From the NCBI RefSeq assembly GCF_001905095.1, contig NZ_LWLS01000119.1:1-35603 (forward strand): a stretch of DNA of 35,603 bases. The letters are read 5' to 3'. A program made the position numbers and the translations under genes. The stretch is from Micromonospora sp. CB01531. Lineage in GTDB: Bacteria > Actinomycetota > Actinomycetes > Mycobacteriales > Micromonosporaceae. This document shows, piece after piece, positions 16,398 through 24,824 of this stretch (within the stretch, counting starts at the first letter, position 1; the number at the start of each line of letters is the position of its first letter). The notes beneath the pieces are model-generated. The model did not search any database, was not told where the DNA came from, and was given only the letters and a program-made list of their open reading frames with translations.

Positions 16398-17543
16398 GTG
16401 AGCGAGTACCAGTACTACGAGTTCACCGCCGTCGACCGGTTTCTAACGACTCGCGAACAGGCCGAACTGCGGTCGCTGTCCACCCGGGCCGACATCACCG
16501 CCACCAGCTTCGTCAACACCTACCAGTGGGGCGACTTCAAAGGTGACCCGCGCAAGCTGATGGAGCGGTACTTCGACGCGCACCTGTACCTGGCGAACTG
16601 GGGCACCCGCCAGCTCATGCTGCGGCTACCGACGCGCGCGCTCGCCCCCGCCACGGTCGCCCGCTACTGCGTCGGTGACGGTGCCTCCGCGTGGACCGCC
16701 GGTAAGCACCTCATCGTCCATCTCTACCGAGAGGACGAGGAAGGCACAGACGAGTGGGACCTCGACGGTCACGGTCTGCTCGCCTCGATCACTCCGGTGC
16801 GGGCCGCCCTCGCCGCGGGCGACCTGCGCCTGCTGTACCTGGGCTGGCTGCGCTGCGTACAGTCCCTAGAACTCGACGACGACGAGCCCGAGCCGCCGGC
16901 CCCGGCCGGGCTGGGCACGCTCGACGCCTCGCTCACCACGGTCGCCGAGTTCCTGTGCATCGATCCTGATCTGATCGCGGCCGCGGCGGCCGCTTCGGCG
17001 CAGGCCGCCGTCGAGCCGACCGCCGCGCAACTGCGCTCGTGGGTCACCAGCCTCTCGGTCCGAGAGAAGGACGCCATCCTCGCCGACCTGCTCAGCGGCG
17101 ACGGTCACCTGCGGGGCCGGCTGCTGCGCCGGTACCGCGACGAACACCTCCCGGACACGTCCACCACGAGCGCCCTACGCACCGCAGGCGAACTACTCGC
17201 CACCGCCGCACACCTCCGCGCCGAACGGGAACGCCAGGTCGCCGAGCAGCGTGAGCGGGAACGGATCCGCCAGGAACGGTCCGCGGCGGCCGCCCGGCAA
17301 CGGCACCTCGACGCCCTCGCAGTCGATCAACCCGCCGCATGGCAGCGGGTCAACGAACTCATCTCCACGAAGAAACCCCGCGACTACGACACGGGCGTTC
17401 AACTCCTTGTCGACCTGCGCGACCTCAGCGAACGCGACGGCAACACCACGCCGTTCCGGCAACGGCTGGCCGAACTACGGACGGTGCACGCGCGTAAGCC
17501 GAGCCTGCTCGAACGCCTCGAACGGGCAGGTCTCAATGTCTGA
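16398..17543 (+). CDS. conserved hypothetical protein with coiled coil
   Basis: 381 residues from GTG. The N-terminal domain opens MSEYQYYEFTAVDRFLT and includes LRSLSTRADITATSFVNTYQ and WGDFKGDPRKLMERYFDAHL, a conserved actinobacterial pattern without known function. A middle acidic and alanine-rich part is followed by a charged coiled coil at roughly 280-320 (RAERERQVAEQRERERIRQE) and a C-terminal helical region with two Arg/Leu-rich helices (LVDLRDLSERDG; LLERLERAGLNV). It sits 5 nt after the CcbP-like gene and is divergent from the primase-helicase. The three genes look like a module, but a role in conflict or defence is inference from the neighbour only. Confidence 0.8.
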   Translation: MSEYQYYEFTAVDRFLTTREQAELRSLSTRADITATSFVNTYQWGDFKGDPRKLMERYFDAHLYLANWGTRQLMLRLPTRALAPATVARYCVGDGASAWTAGKHLIVHLYREDEEGTDEWDLDGHGLLASITPVRAALAAGDLRLLYLGWLRCVQSLELDDDEPEPPAPAGLGTLDASLTTVAEFLCIDPDLIAAAAAASAQAAVEPTAAQLRSWVTSLSVREKDAILADLLSGDGHLRGRLLRRYRDEHLPDTSTTSALRTAGELLATAAHLRAERERQVAEQRERERIRQERSAAAARQRHLDALAVDQPAAWQRVNELISTKKPRDYDTGVQLLVDLRDLSERDGNTTPFRQRLAELRTVHARKPSLLERLERAGLNV

Positions 17544-17604
17544 GAGCATCCGGCCGACTGCTGCGCAGCCCAAGCCAACCCCCACGCGTACTGCACATTG
17601 TCGC

Positions 17605-18056
17605 CGGCGGTCGGGCCGCGCCGAGCGCCGGGAACCAGTGTTCCGCCTCGATGCGTATCCAGGCCTTGGCGTCCTCAGCCGGGGCGAAAGCGGCATCCGC
17701 GGATCCGCCTTCGTCCGGCCCAAACCATCCCCCGGCTGCGGTGACGGTCGCCAGCAGCCAAGGACCATCTGCCGGCGGACAGCGATCACCGTGTCGGCTG
17801 AATCCTCTCGCCCAAGCCGCTGCTGCGCGTACAGCCGCACCAGGTCGTGGAAGCGATACCGGCCGCCCTCCGCGATCCCCATCAGGCCCAGATCGACCAG
17901 ATCGTCGAACTGCTCCTCAGCGACCGACACGGCGACCCCGCCGAGCACCGCCGCCAGGGCAGCGCTGTAATCCGACCCGGACACCAGCGCCGCGCGGCGA
18001 AACAGCTGCCGCGCCGCATCCGGCAGCTGCTCAAATGACATGTCGAAGGCCGCCGC
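17605..18056 (-). pseudogene. AfsR/SARP-type NB-ARC regulator relic with frameshift
   Basis: The minus frame reads AAFDMSFEQLPDAARQLFRR, then DYSAALAAVLGG, then LVDLGLMGIAEGGRYRFHDL and VRLYAQQRL, the winged-helix end of the NB-ARC ATPase part of AfsR-type regulators. At about 17765 one base is missing; the next frame continues properly with LLATVTAAGGWFGPDEGG and AEDAKAWIRIEAEHWFPALG, the linker before the TPR repeats. The DNA-binding and nucleotide-binding parts on one side and the TPR domain on the other are gone, so it is non-functional. Confidence 0.7.
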
Positions 18057-18182
18057 GACCGTCACGTCACCCGCTCGACATGGACGAGTTGTGCCGGGTG
18101 GCCTTGGCGATCGTCCGAGTGAGGTCGCCCGTGGCACCGGCTCGCGGCGTGGGGCGCCGACGGGCCGGTGCTATCGAGGTGG

Positions 18183-19024
18183 TTACTCGGTGCGCAGGGC
18201 GACGGCGGTGCGGGTGCCGGCGGCCCAGCCGGCCGGCAGGAACGCGCCGGCGACGGCGATGAGTAGGCCGCCGAGACCGAGGAGTAGCAGCGTGGTCGGC
18301 TGGTAGACGTCGGTGACGGAGGCGGGCAGGTTGATGCCGGCACGGTGGCCCATCGCGGGTGTGACTGCCCCGTGCACGGCGACGCCGATCGCGACGCCGA
18401 TCGCGCCGCCGGTCAGCCCGGTCACGACCACCGACGCGATGACCATCGCGATGGTCTGCCAGGGCGTCATGCCCAACGCCTTGTGGATACCGAGATCGCG
18501 GACACGTTCGCGGGTGTCGAGCACGACCATGTTCAGCACGCCCATGGCGGCGACGGCAACCAGCATCAGGGTGAGCAGAGCAGCCAGCGCGTCGAGGAGC
18601 AGGATGGTGCCGCTGCTGCCCGTGGACCGTTCCGGCTCCGCGGTGAAGCCCGAGGTTGCCAGTGCGCTGTTCAGGCCGGTGAGGTACCCGGTCACGTCGA
18701 CGCCATCGGCCAGGCGGATGTGGTAACTCGCGGCGGTCAGGTTCGGCTTCGTGGCGGTGAACGTCGCGGCGTCGGCGAACATCAGCAGGTTGTTGGTCGG
18801 GTGGAATACCTCGCCGACGATCCGGACCGGCACCGCCTTGCCGTGGTCGGTCAGCACGACGCTGTCGCCGATCCGGGTGCCGGTCGCGGTCAGGAACGTG
18901 CTCGGCACCGCCGCCTCTCCAGGTCGGGTGAACCACCTGCCGGAGACCAGTTCGTAGCCGCCCCAGGAGGCGTCACCGGTGAAGTCGTCGAGGCGGGCGA
19001 AGCCGGTCATCCCGGCGACGGCGC
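18183..19024 (-). pseudogene. FtsX-type ABC permease, N-terminally truncated
   Basis: About 275 residues of the C-terminal half of a MacB/FtsX-like permease remain. There is a periplasmic part (GGYELVSGRWFTRPGEAAVP, then VVLTDHGKAVPVRIVGEVFH). Three or four helices follow, including LLTLMLVAVAAMGVLNMVVL, AMVIASVVVTGLTGGAIGVA and TTLLLLGLGGLLIAVAGAFL. The cytosolic DTRERVRDLGIHKALGM loop is the family hallmark. The N-terminal half and the partner ATPase are absent. The first residues join directly to the end of the SDR gene, so both genes were cut by one deletion. No start with a ribosome site is present. Confidence 0.8.
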
Positions 19025-19834
19025 CATCGGCACGTCGGTGCCGAACTGCTGCACCTTCTCCGGGGGCATGGTGGCCGGGATCAGCGGCGTCCAGATCGGG
19101 CCGGGCGCTACGGCGTTGACCCGGATCCCCTGGTCGGCTAGGTCCAGCGCGAGCGCCTTGGTGAAGTTCGCGATGGCCGCCTTGGTGGTGGCGTAGTCGA
19201 GCAGCTGCGGCGACGGGTTGAAGGCCTGGATCGAGGAGGTGTTGATGATCGCCGAGCCCTCGGGCAGGTGCGGCACGGCCGTCCGGCACAGCCAGAACAT
19301 GGCGTACACGTTGGTCTTGAACACCCGGTCGAACTGCTCGCTGGTGATGCCGGCGAGGCCCTTGTCCTGGGCCATCTGGAAGGCCGCGTTGTTGACCAGG
19401 ATGTCGATGCCACCGAGGTCGGCCAACGCCCGGTCGATCAGTTGCTGGCAGTGGCTCTCGTCGGTGAGGTCGGTACGCACCGCGACGCCCTTGCGGCCGG
19501 CCGACTCGATCAGCCGGACGGTGTCCCGGGCGTCGGCCTCCTTCTGCTCGCCGAGGTAGGAGATGAGCACGTCGGCGCCCTCCCGGGCGTACGCGATGGC
19601 GACGGCCCGGCCGATGCCGGAATCACCCCCGGTGATGACGGCGCGCTTGCCGGCGAGCCGGTCGCTGCCCCGGTAGGACTCCTCGCCGTGGTCGGGCTTC
19701 GGTCCCATCCGCTGCTCGGAACCCGGCGGGGACTGCTGCTGCGTGGGTTGCCCCTGCTGCTGGCCGTACTGGCGGGTGGGGTCCTGCTGGGTGTGCTGGT
19801 CCTCGCTAACCGGCTTCTCCTCGTGCCGCTTCAT
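19007..19834 (-). CDS. short-chain dehydrogenase (general-stress type), C-terminus truncated
   Basis: 275 residues. A Gln-rich N-terminal extension (QQDPTRQYGQQQGQPTQQQ) precedes a classical SDR domain with TGGDSGIG (NAD(P) binding), NNAA, a SS motif (INTSSIQ) and Y-x3-K (DYATTKAA) as catalytic residues. The layout is that of the Bacillus GS39/YhxC-like stress reductases. Family members continue past the FGTDVPM segment for about 25-30 residues ('GR-GQP-E' and 'S-Y-TG'). Here only APSPG and a stop follow, because the gene runs into the truncated FtsX gene. It keeps its catalytic residues but lacks the last strand and helix, so activity is doubtful. Confidence 0.82.
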   Translation of the reverse strand: MKRHEEKPVSEDQHTQQDPTRQYGQQQGQPTQQQSPPGSEQRMGPKPDHGEESYRGSDRLAGKRAVITGGDSGIGRAVAIAYAREGADVLISYLGEQKEADARDTVRLIESAGRKGVAVRTDLTDESHCQQLIDRALADLGGIDILVNNAAFQMAQDKGLAGITSEQFDRVFKTNVYAMFWLCRTAVPHLPEGSAIINTSSIQAFNPSPQLLDYATTKAAIANFTKALALDLADQGIRVNAVAPGPIWTPLIPATMPPEKVQQFGTDVPMAPSPG

Positions 19835-20030
19835 CCTGTCCGGTCCGGTACCGCCCTACCCCCGGGCAGGAGGCGGAAACGACTTTCGGGTGTACCGGGT
19901 GTGACGGCCAGGCCACGTCCGGCGCTGACGTGGTGAAAGGCCGCAGGGCGATGTGGCGCACGGGACAGCAGGTCGTTATGGTGCGCAACGGCGCCCACGA
20001 GGCGCCTACACCCCCATGGAAAGGCACCTC

Positions 20031-21824
20031 ATGACTTCCTCCTCCGGCGCCTCGCGCCGCCAGGTGCTGGCCGTCGCGGCCGCCGCCGCGACCGCTCCGC
20101 TGCTCGCCGGCGCCCCCGCCCGGGCCGCCGGCGCAGCCCCTGCGAAGACCTGGGACCTGACGATCCTGGGCACCTCGGACACCCACGGCAACGTCTACAA
20201 CTGGGACTACTACAAGGACGCTGAGTTCGACGACAGCAAGCACAACGACGTCGGCGTCGCGAAGCTGGCCACCCTGGTCAACCAGATCCGCGCGGAGCGC
20301 AAGGGCAAGGCGACCCTGGTGCTGGACGCCGGAGACACCATCCAGGGCACCCCGCTGGCCACCTACTACGCCAAGCAGGAGCCGATCACCGTCACCGGTG
20401 AGACGCACCCGATGGCCAACGCGATGAACGTGCTGAACTACGACGCCGTCACGCTGGGCAACCACGAGTTCAACTACGGCCTGCCGCTGCTGGCCAAGTG
20501 GATCGAGCAGCTCGGTTTCCCGGCCCTCGCCGCCAACGCGATCAACGAGAAGACCGGCAAGCCGGCCTACCTGCCGTATGTGATCAAGCCGGTCAACCTC
20601 GGCGGGCACGGCGCGCCGGCCCTGAACGTCGGCATCCTCGGCCTGACCAACCCGGGCGTGGCCATCTGGGACAAGGGCAACGTCGAGGGCAAGCTGATCT
20701 TCGCCGACATGATCGAGACCGCGGCCAAGTGGGTGCCGATCATGCGGGACCGCGGCGCCGACCTGGTCATCATCTCGGCGCACGGCGGCGACAGCGGCAC
20801 CTCCAGCTACGGCCCGGAGCTGCCGAACGAGAACCCGGTGGCGCTGATCGCTGAGCAGGTGCCGGGGATCGACGCGATCCTCTTCGGCCACGCGCACAAC
20901 GAGGTGCCGGAGAAGTTCGTCACCAACAAGACCACCGGCGAGCAGGTGCTGACCTCGGAGCCGTCGCGGTGGGGCCAGCGGCTCACCCGGATGGACTTCA
21001 CCCTGACCCGGGAGAAGGGCCGCTGGAAGGTGGTCGCCAAGGGCTCCACCATGCTGAACACCAACACGGTGGTCGAGGACCCGGCGGTCCTCGCGGCGGT
21101 GCGCGGCCAGCACACCAAGACGGTCGACTACGTCAACAAGGTCGTCGCCCAGTGCACCGTGGAGCTGTCGGCCGTCGAGTCGCGATACAAGGACACCCCG
21201 ATCCTGGACTTCATCAATCACGTCCAGACCGACGTGGTTGCCAAGGCCCTGGCCGGCACCGCGTACGCGGGGCTGCCGGTGCTGTCGATCGCGGCGCCGT
21301 TCAGCCGTACCGCCGTCTTCCCGCAGGGTGACGTGCGGATCCGGGACCTCGCGGGCCTGTACGTCTACGACAACACCCTCGAGGCTGTCGTGATCAGCGG
21401 CGCCGAGGTGAAGGCGTACCTGGAGTACTCGGCCAAGTACTTCAAGACCTTCGCGGTGGGCGACACCGTCGACCCGGCGAACATCAGCGACCCGGCCGTG
21501 CCGGACTACAACTACGACGTCATCTCGGGTGTCGACTACGACATCGACATCTCGAAGCCGGTCGGCCAGCGGATCACCCGTCTGGTCCTGCCGGGCACCG
21601 ACACCCCGGTCGCCGCGGACGCCCAGTTCGTCATCGCGGTGAACAACTACCGGCGCAGCGGTGGCGGCAACTTCCCCGGCGTCGTCAAGACCCAGGTCTA
21701 CAACGAGCAGCAGGAGATCCGCCAGCTGCTCATCGAATGGGCGCAGGCCAAGGGCGCCATCAACCCGGCCGACTTCTTCGTGCCGAACTGGAAGCTGGTC
21801 CGCGCGGGCGTGCCGGTCTTCTGA
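20031..21824 (+). CDS. exported 5'-nucleotidase/2',3'-cyclic phosphodiesterase
   Basis: 597 residues. A TAT signal (SRRQVLAVAAAAATAPLLAG; RR at 9-10) ends near ARA-AG at about 32. A metallophosphoesterase domain follows: D50-x-H52 (SDTHGN), GD at 101-102, GNHE at 143-146, then ISAHGGD and FGHAHNE. The C-terminal nucleotide-binding domain has NNYRRSGGGNFPG. It should hydrolyse nucleotides or UDP-sugars outside the membrane to recover phosphate and nucleosides. GGAAAGG lies 7 nt before the ATG at 20031; the ATG at 20016 has no ribosome site. It stands alone, followed by a terminator hairpin. Confidence 0.93.
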   Translation: MTSSSGASRRQVLAVAAAAATAPLLAGAPARAAGAAPAKTWDLTILGTSDTHGNVYNWDYYKDAEFDDSKHNDVGVAKLATLVNQIRAERKGKATLVLDAGDTIQGTPLATYYAKQEPITVTGETHPMANAMNVLNYDAVTLGNHEFNYGLPLLAKWIEQLGFPALAANAINEKTGKPAYLPYVIKPVNLGGHGAPALNVGILGLTNPGVAIWDKGNVEGKLIFADMIETAAKWVPIMRDRGADLVIISAHGGDSGTSSYGPELPNENPVALIAEQVPGIDAILFGHAHNEVPEKFVTNKTTGEQVLTSEPSRWGQRLTRMDFTLTREKGRWKVVAKGSTMLNTNTVVEDPAVLAAVRGQHTKTVDYVNKVVAQCTVELSAVESRYKDTPILDFINHVQTDVVAKALAGTAYAGLPVLSIAAPFSRTAVFPQGDVRIRDLAGLYVYDNTLEAVVISGAEVKAYLEYSAKYFKTFAVGDTVDPANISDPAVPDYNYDVISGVDYDIDISKPVGQRITRLVLPGTDTPVAADAQFVIAVNNYRRSGGGNFPGVVKTQVYNEQQEIRQLLIEWAQAKGAINPADFFVPNWKLVRAGVPVF

Positions 21825-21839
21825 TCCGTACCGGTTCGG

Positions 21840-21892
21840 CGGGCCGCGGGGTCACCCCTGCGGCCCGTCGGCCGTTTCCGGGCTCAGCCCGG
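21840..21892. terminator. paired hairpins between convergent genes
   Basis: CGGGCCGC (21840-21847) pairs with GCGGCCCG (21860-21867); an inner GGGG/CCCC extends the stem around a TCA loop with one bulged T. A second short hairpin, CCGGGC-TCA-GCCCGG, lies at 21878-21892, overlapping the end of the minus-strand gene. Together they fit a bidirectional terminator for the 5'-nucleotidase and the small convergent gene. Confidence 0.5.
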
Positions 21893-22072
21893 GCTGTTGC
21901 GCAGGGCCCATTCCTCGGGGCCACCGGTCGGCTCGGGCCGGTCCCGGCGGGCGTCGGTCTCGGTCAGTTCGACCCGCTCCTCGGGGCGGACCGCCGGCGG
22001 CAGTTCGCCGAAGCGTACATGCCGCAGGAACGCGTACTCCTCGTCGGTGAACGACTCGCTCGGCTCGCTCAT
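21884..22072 (-). CDS. small acidic hypothetical protein
   Basis: 62 residues: SESFTDEEYAFLRHVRFGEL, then PPAVRPEERVELTETD and a Pro/Glu-rich end. The N-terminal part looks like one amphipathic helix with a conserved-looking FLRHVRFGELP motif; the remainder is probably disordered. Codon bias supports coding. Similar short proteins occur in Micromonosporaceae, by memory only. The ATG at 22072 has no strong ribosome site. It is convergent with the 5'-nucleotidase and divergent from the alcohol dehydrogenase, with about 100 bp between the starts. Confidence 0.65.
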   Translation of the reverse strand: MSEPSESFTDEEYAFLRHVRFGELPPAVRPEERVELTETDARRDRPEPTGGPEEWALRNSPG

Positions 22073-22169
22073 GAGGGCATTGTGCGCCTGTCCGTCCACC
22101 GTCGGCATCAACCCGCGCCGCGTGGGTAGACCGCCGCCACGACCGGCAGCGACGGGCTGGAGTACGACG

Positions 22170-23204
22170 ATGCGCGCGGTACAGATGATCTCACCCGGGG
22201 TGCTCGAGCAGGTGGAGTTGCCCACGCCGTCGCCCGGCCCGGGAGAGGTCCTGCTGCGCGTCGGCGCGGTCGGCGCCTGCCACTCCGACCTGCACATCCT
22301 CGACGCGCCGCCGGGGATGTTTCCCACCCCGATGACGCTCGGCCACGAGATCGCCGGCACGGTGGAGCAGGTCGGCGCCGGAGTCGCCGGCTGGTCGCCC
22401 GGGGGCCGGACCGCGGTCTACGGGATCATCGGCTGCGGCCGTTGCCGCGCCTGCCTGCGTGGGCTGGAGAACCAGTGCCGGCTCGTCCCCGTCGGCGGCA
22501 TCGGGCTCAGTCGCGACGGCGGCCTCGCCGAGTACGTGGTGGTACCCGCCTCCCGGCTGTTGCACGTCGGGGACCTGGACCTGACCCAGGCGGCGCCGCT
22601 GACCGACGCCGGGCTGACCCCGTACCACGCCATCGAGCTGGCCCGGCCGAAGCTGCGCCCGGGGACGTCCTGCGTCGTGATCGGCATCGGCGGACTGGGG
22701 CACATGGCCCTGCAGATCCTGGCGGCCACCACCGCGGTACGGATCATCGCGGTCGACACCAGCGTGGCGGCGCTCGACCTGGCGACCCGGCTGGGCGCGC
22801 ACGAGGTGGTGCAGGCCGGGCCGGACAGCGTGGACCGGATCCGGGCGCTGGTCGGCGCGCCTCCGGACGGCGCGGACGTGGTGCTCGACTTCGTGGGGGC
22901 GGATCCCACCCTCACCACAGCCCGGCAGGTGGTCGCCACCGGCGGCCAGCTGATGCTGGTCGGCCTCGCCGGCGGCACGCTGCCCGTCCGGCCGGTCGCC
23001 GACGAGCCACCGCCCCTGCCGCTGGAGACCGGCGTCATGGTGCCGTTCTGGGGCACCCGGGCCGAGCTGCGGGAGGTGATCGCGCTGGGCCGGGCTGGGC
23101 AGTTGCACGCCGACGTGCAGACGTTCCCGCTCGATCGGGCGCCGGAGGCGTACGCGCTGCTGCGCCGCGGCGAGATCCACGGCCGGGCGGTCATCCTGCC
23201 CTGA
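22170..23204 (+). CDS. zinc-dependent alcohol dehydrogenase (MDR family)
   Basis: 344 residues. Catalytic zinc ligands are C37-H38 (ACHSDLH) and H59-E60 (LGHEIAG), with D146 (LTDAGLTPYHA) in the place where many members have Cys. The structural zinc lobe is C89-x2-C92-x2-C95-x7-C103. The Rossmann motif GIGGLG is at 172-177 and is followed by an acidic residue (VDTSVAALDLA), suggesting NAD. It should oxidise or reduce a primary or secondary alcohol; the substrate is unknown. GGAG lies about 9 nt before the ATG. The flavoprotein gene on the other strand ends 8 nt downstream, so the two are convergent. Confidence 0.9.
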   Translation: MRAVQMISPGVLEQVELPTPSPGPGEVLLRVGAVGACHSDLHILDAPPGMFPTPMTLGHEIAGTVEQVGAGVAGWSPGGRTAVYGIIGCGRCRACLRGLENQCRLVPVGGIGLSRDGGLAEYVVVPASRLLHVGDLDLTQAAPLTDAGLTPYHAIELARPKLRPGTSCVVIGIGGLGHMALQILAATTAVRIIAVDTSVAALDLATRLGAHEVVQAGPDSVDRIRALVGAPPDGADVVLDFVGADPTLTTARQVVATGGQLMLVGLAGGTLPVRPVADEPPPLPLETGVMVPFWGTRAELREVIALGRAGQLHADVQTFPLDRAPEAYALLRRGEIHGRAVILP

Positions 23205-23212
23205 CCGGCCCC

Positions 23213-24370
23213 TCAGGGCTGCCGGACTGTCGATCCGTTCCGTCGCATCGGCGCGAGCCGGTCCAGCAGGGCGAGGCCTGCTCGGACCGGACGGCGGGCC
23301 AGGGTCCGGTCGAAGCTGGCCTCGCCCTGGCAGAATCGGACGAACATCCGCCAGCCCGGCGGGGTGGCCAGCATCGCGTGGAACACGTCGGGCCGGCGCT
23401 CGAAGATCTCCAGCAGCCGGTGTCCCGCCCCCATGGCGGGCACCAGCTCCCGGCGTACCGCCCGTTCGTAGGCGTCCGGGTCGCCGCCAGCGACCGCCGC
23501 CCCGGCCAGCCGGCCCGACCGCAGGGCGAAGCTGATCCCCTCCCGGCTCCACGGCTCCAGCAGGCCGGCCGCGTCACCGGCGACCAGCACCCGGCCGCGG
23601 CGCAGCGGCGACTCGGCCGCCCGGCAGCGGGTCAGGTGGCCGGAGTCCTGTTCCGGGGCCACCCCGGACAGGCCCAGCCGCGCCACGAAGTCGCGCAGGT
23701 AGGCCCGGGTCCGCTCGCCCTCGCCGCGGGCGGCGATGACGCCGACGGTCAGCCGGTCCCCCTTCGGGAAGACCCAGGCATACGACCCGGGGACCGGCCC
23801 CCAGTCGATCAGCAGCCGGCCCCGCCAGCGGTCCTGCTCGGCGGGCGGGACCGGCAGTTCCAGTTCCAGCCCCAGGTCGACCTGACGGTAGGCCACCCCG
23901 ACGTGCCTGGCGGTGACGCCGGAGGAGCCGTCGGCGCCGATCACGGCGCGGGCGCGCACGGTTTCGCCGTCGGCCAGCCGCAGGCGTACCTCGTCGGGGT
24001 CCTGCTCGACGGCGCGGACCGCGACGCCCTCGCGGACCTCGGCACCGGCGGCGACCGCGGCGGCGCGCAGCCGGTCGTCGAACTCCTCGCGGCGGACCAT
24101 GCTCACCAGCGGCGACGGGTGCCGGCGGGTGAAGGCGCGTCGCCCATCCCGGGTGAACGTGACCCGGTCGACCCGGTCGTGGGCGGGCACCTCGATCCGG
24201 GCGGCCACCTCGGCCAGCGAGGTGGCGATCAGCCCGCCGCCGCAGGTCTTGTAGCGGGGATGGGTGGCGCGCTCGACCACCAGCGTGCGGACGCCGGCAC
24301 CGGCCGCGACACGGGCGGCGGAGAGCCCGGCGGGGCCGCCGCCGACAACGACGAGATCCCAGTTGATCAC
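23213..24370 (-). CDS. geranylgeranyl-reductase-family FAD-dependent oxidoreductase
   Basis: 385 residues from GTG. The N-terminal FAD site is VVVGGGPAGLSAARVA, followed by THPRYKTCGGGL, the conserved Y-x-C-x-G motif of geranylgeranyl reductases. An ADGSSGVTARH segment and GDAAGLLEPWSREGISFAL (FAD diphosphate and substrate site) complete the pattern, and a helical C-terminal part includes ERAVRRELVPAMGAGHRLLE. Such enzymes reduce isoprenoid double bonds of lipids, quinones or chlorophyll chains; here reduction of menaquinone or polyprenyl chains is plausible but not shown. It stands alone between convergent and divergent neighbours. Confidence 0.88.
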   Translation of the reverse strand: MINWDLVVVGGGPAGLSAARVAAGAGVRTLVVERATHPRYKTCGGGLIATSLAEVAARIEVPAHDRVDRVTFTRDGRRAFTRRHPSPLVSMVRREEFDDRLRAAAVAAGAEVREGVAVRAVEQDPDEVRLRLADGETVRARAVIGADGSSGVTARHVGVAYRQVDLGLELELPVPPAEQDRWRGRLLIDWGPVPGSYAWVFPKGDRLTVGVIAARGEGERTRAYLRDFVARLGLSGVAPEQDSGHLTRCRAAESPLRRGRVLVAGDAAGLLEPWSREGISFALRSGRLAGAAVAGGDPDAYERAVRRELVPAMGAGHRLLEIFERRPDVFHAMLATPPGWRMFVRFCQGEASFDRTLARRPVRAGLALLDRLAPMRRNGSTVRQP

Positions 24371-24517
24371 TGCTGCAGCCTAGGGCACGAGCGGGAGCGA
24401 ACGCTGGTCACGCGCCCGACGCGACCGCCCGAACGGGTGGGCATCATCGGACGCCGGCCGGGTAACCGCCGGGCGCAGGCCGCCCGCCGGTCGGGCGGGT
24501 CACCGAGGAGGGAAGCG

Positions 24518-24754
24518 ATGCAGCGGGTACAGCTGTCTGAGGTCGAGGAGCGGGTGTACCAGGCGGTGACCGCGCTGGAGGTGCGGGGTCACGTCCCCTA
24601 CCCTGACCTGATCGCCGAGGAGACTGGGATGACCGAGGAGGAGTTGCGCGAGCCACTGCACCTGCTCACCGAGCGGGGTCTGCTGCATCGCGAGGACTCC
24701 CCCATGGCCGGTCTGGACTTCGGCCCGCGGTGGTGCGCGCGTCAGATGGCGTGA
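24518..24754 (+). CDS. small winged-helix protein
   Basis: 78 residues. QLSEVEERVYQAVTALEVRG, then VPYPDLIAEETGMTEEELRE and PLHLLTERGLLHREDSPMAG give helix-helix-helix-wing, the pattern of short MarR/ArsR-like or Rex-like DNA-binding domains. It has no effector domain. GAGGAGGG lies 6 nt before the ATG, a strong ribosome site. It is divergent from the flavoprotein gene and precedes the MFS exporter by 70 bp; it could regulate either, which is inference only. Confidence 0.78.
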   Translation: MQRVQLSEVEERVYQAVTALEVRGHVPYPDLIAEETGMTEEELREPLHLLTERGLLHREDSPMAGLDFGPRWCARQMA

Positions 24755-24824
24755 CGCGTCGTTTGCCCCTTCGGGGACCGGGTAGCGATCGGGAATGCGT
24801 GATCGACGGTCATCGGGGGGCACG

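Noticed and set aside
19806..21221. 471-codon open frame on the minus strand
   Set aside because: Antisense to the 5'-nucleotidase, which has full motif support; no start site or domain.
22442..24754. 770-codon open frame on the plus strand
   Set aside because: It crosses the alcohol dehydrogenase in a wrong frame and is antisense to the flavoprotein; only its last 78 codons (from 24518) are a real gene.
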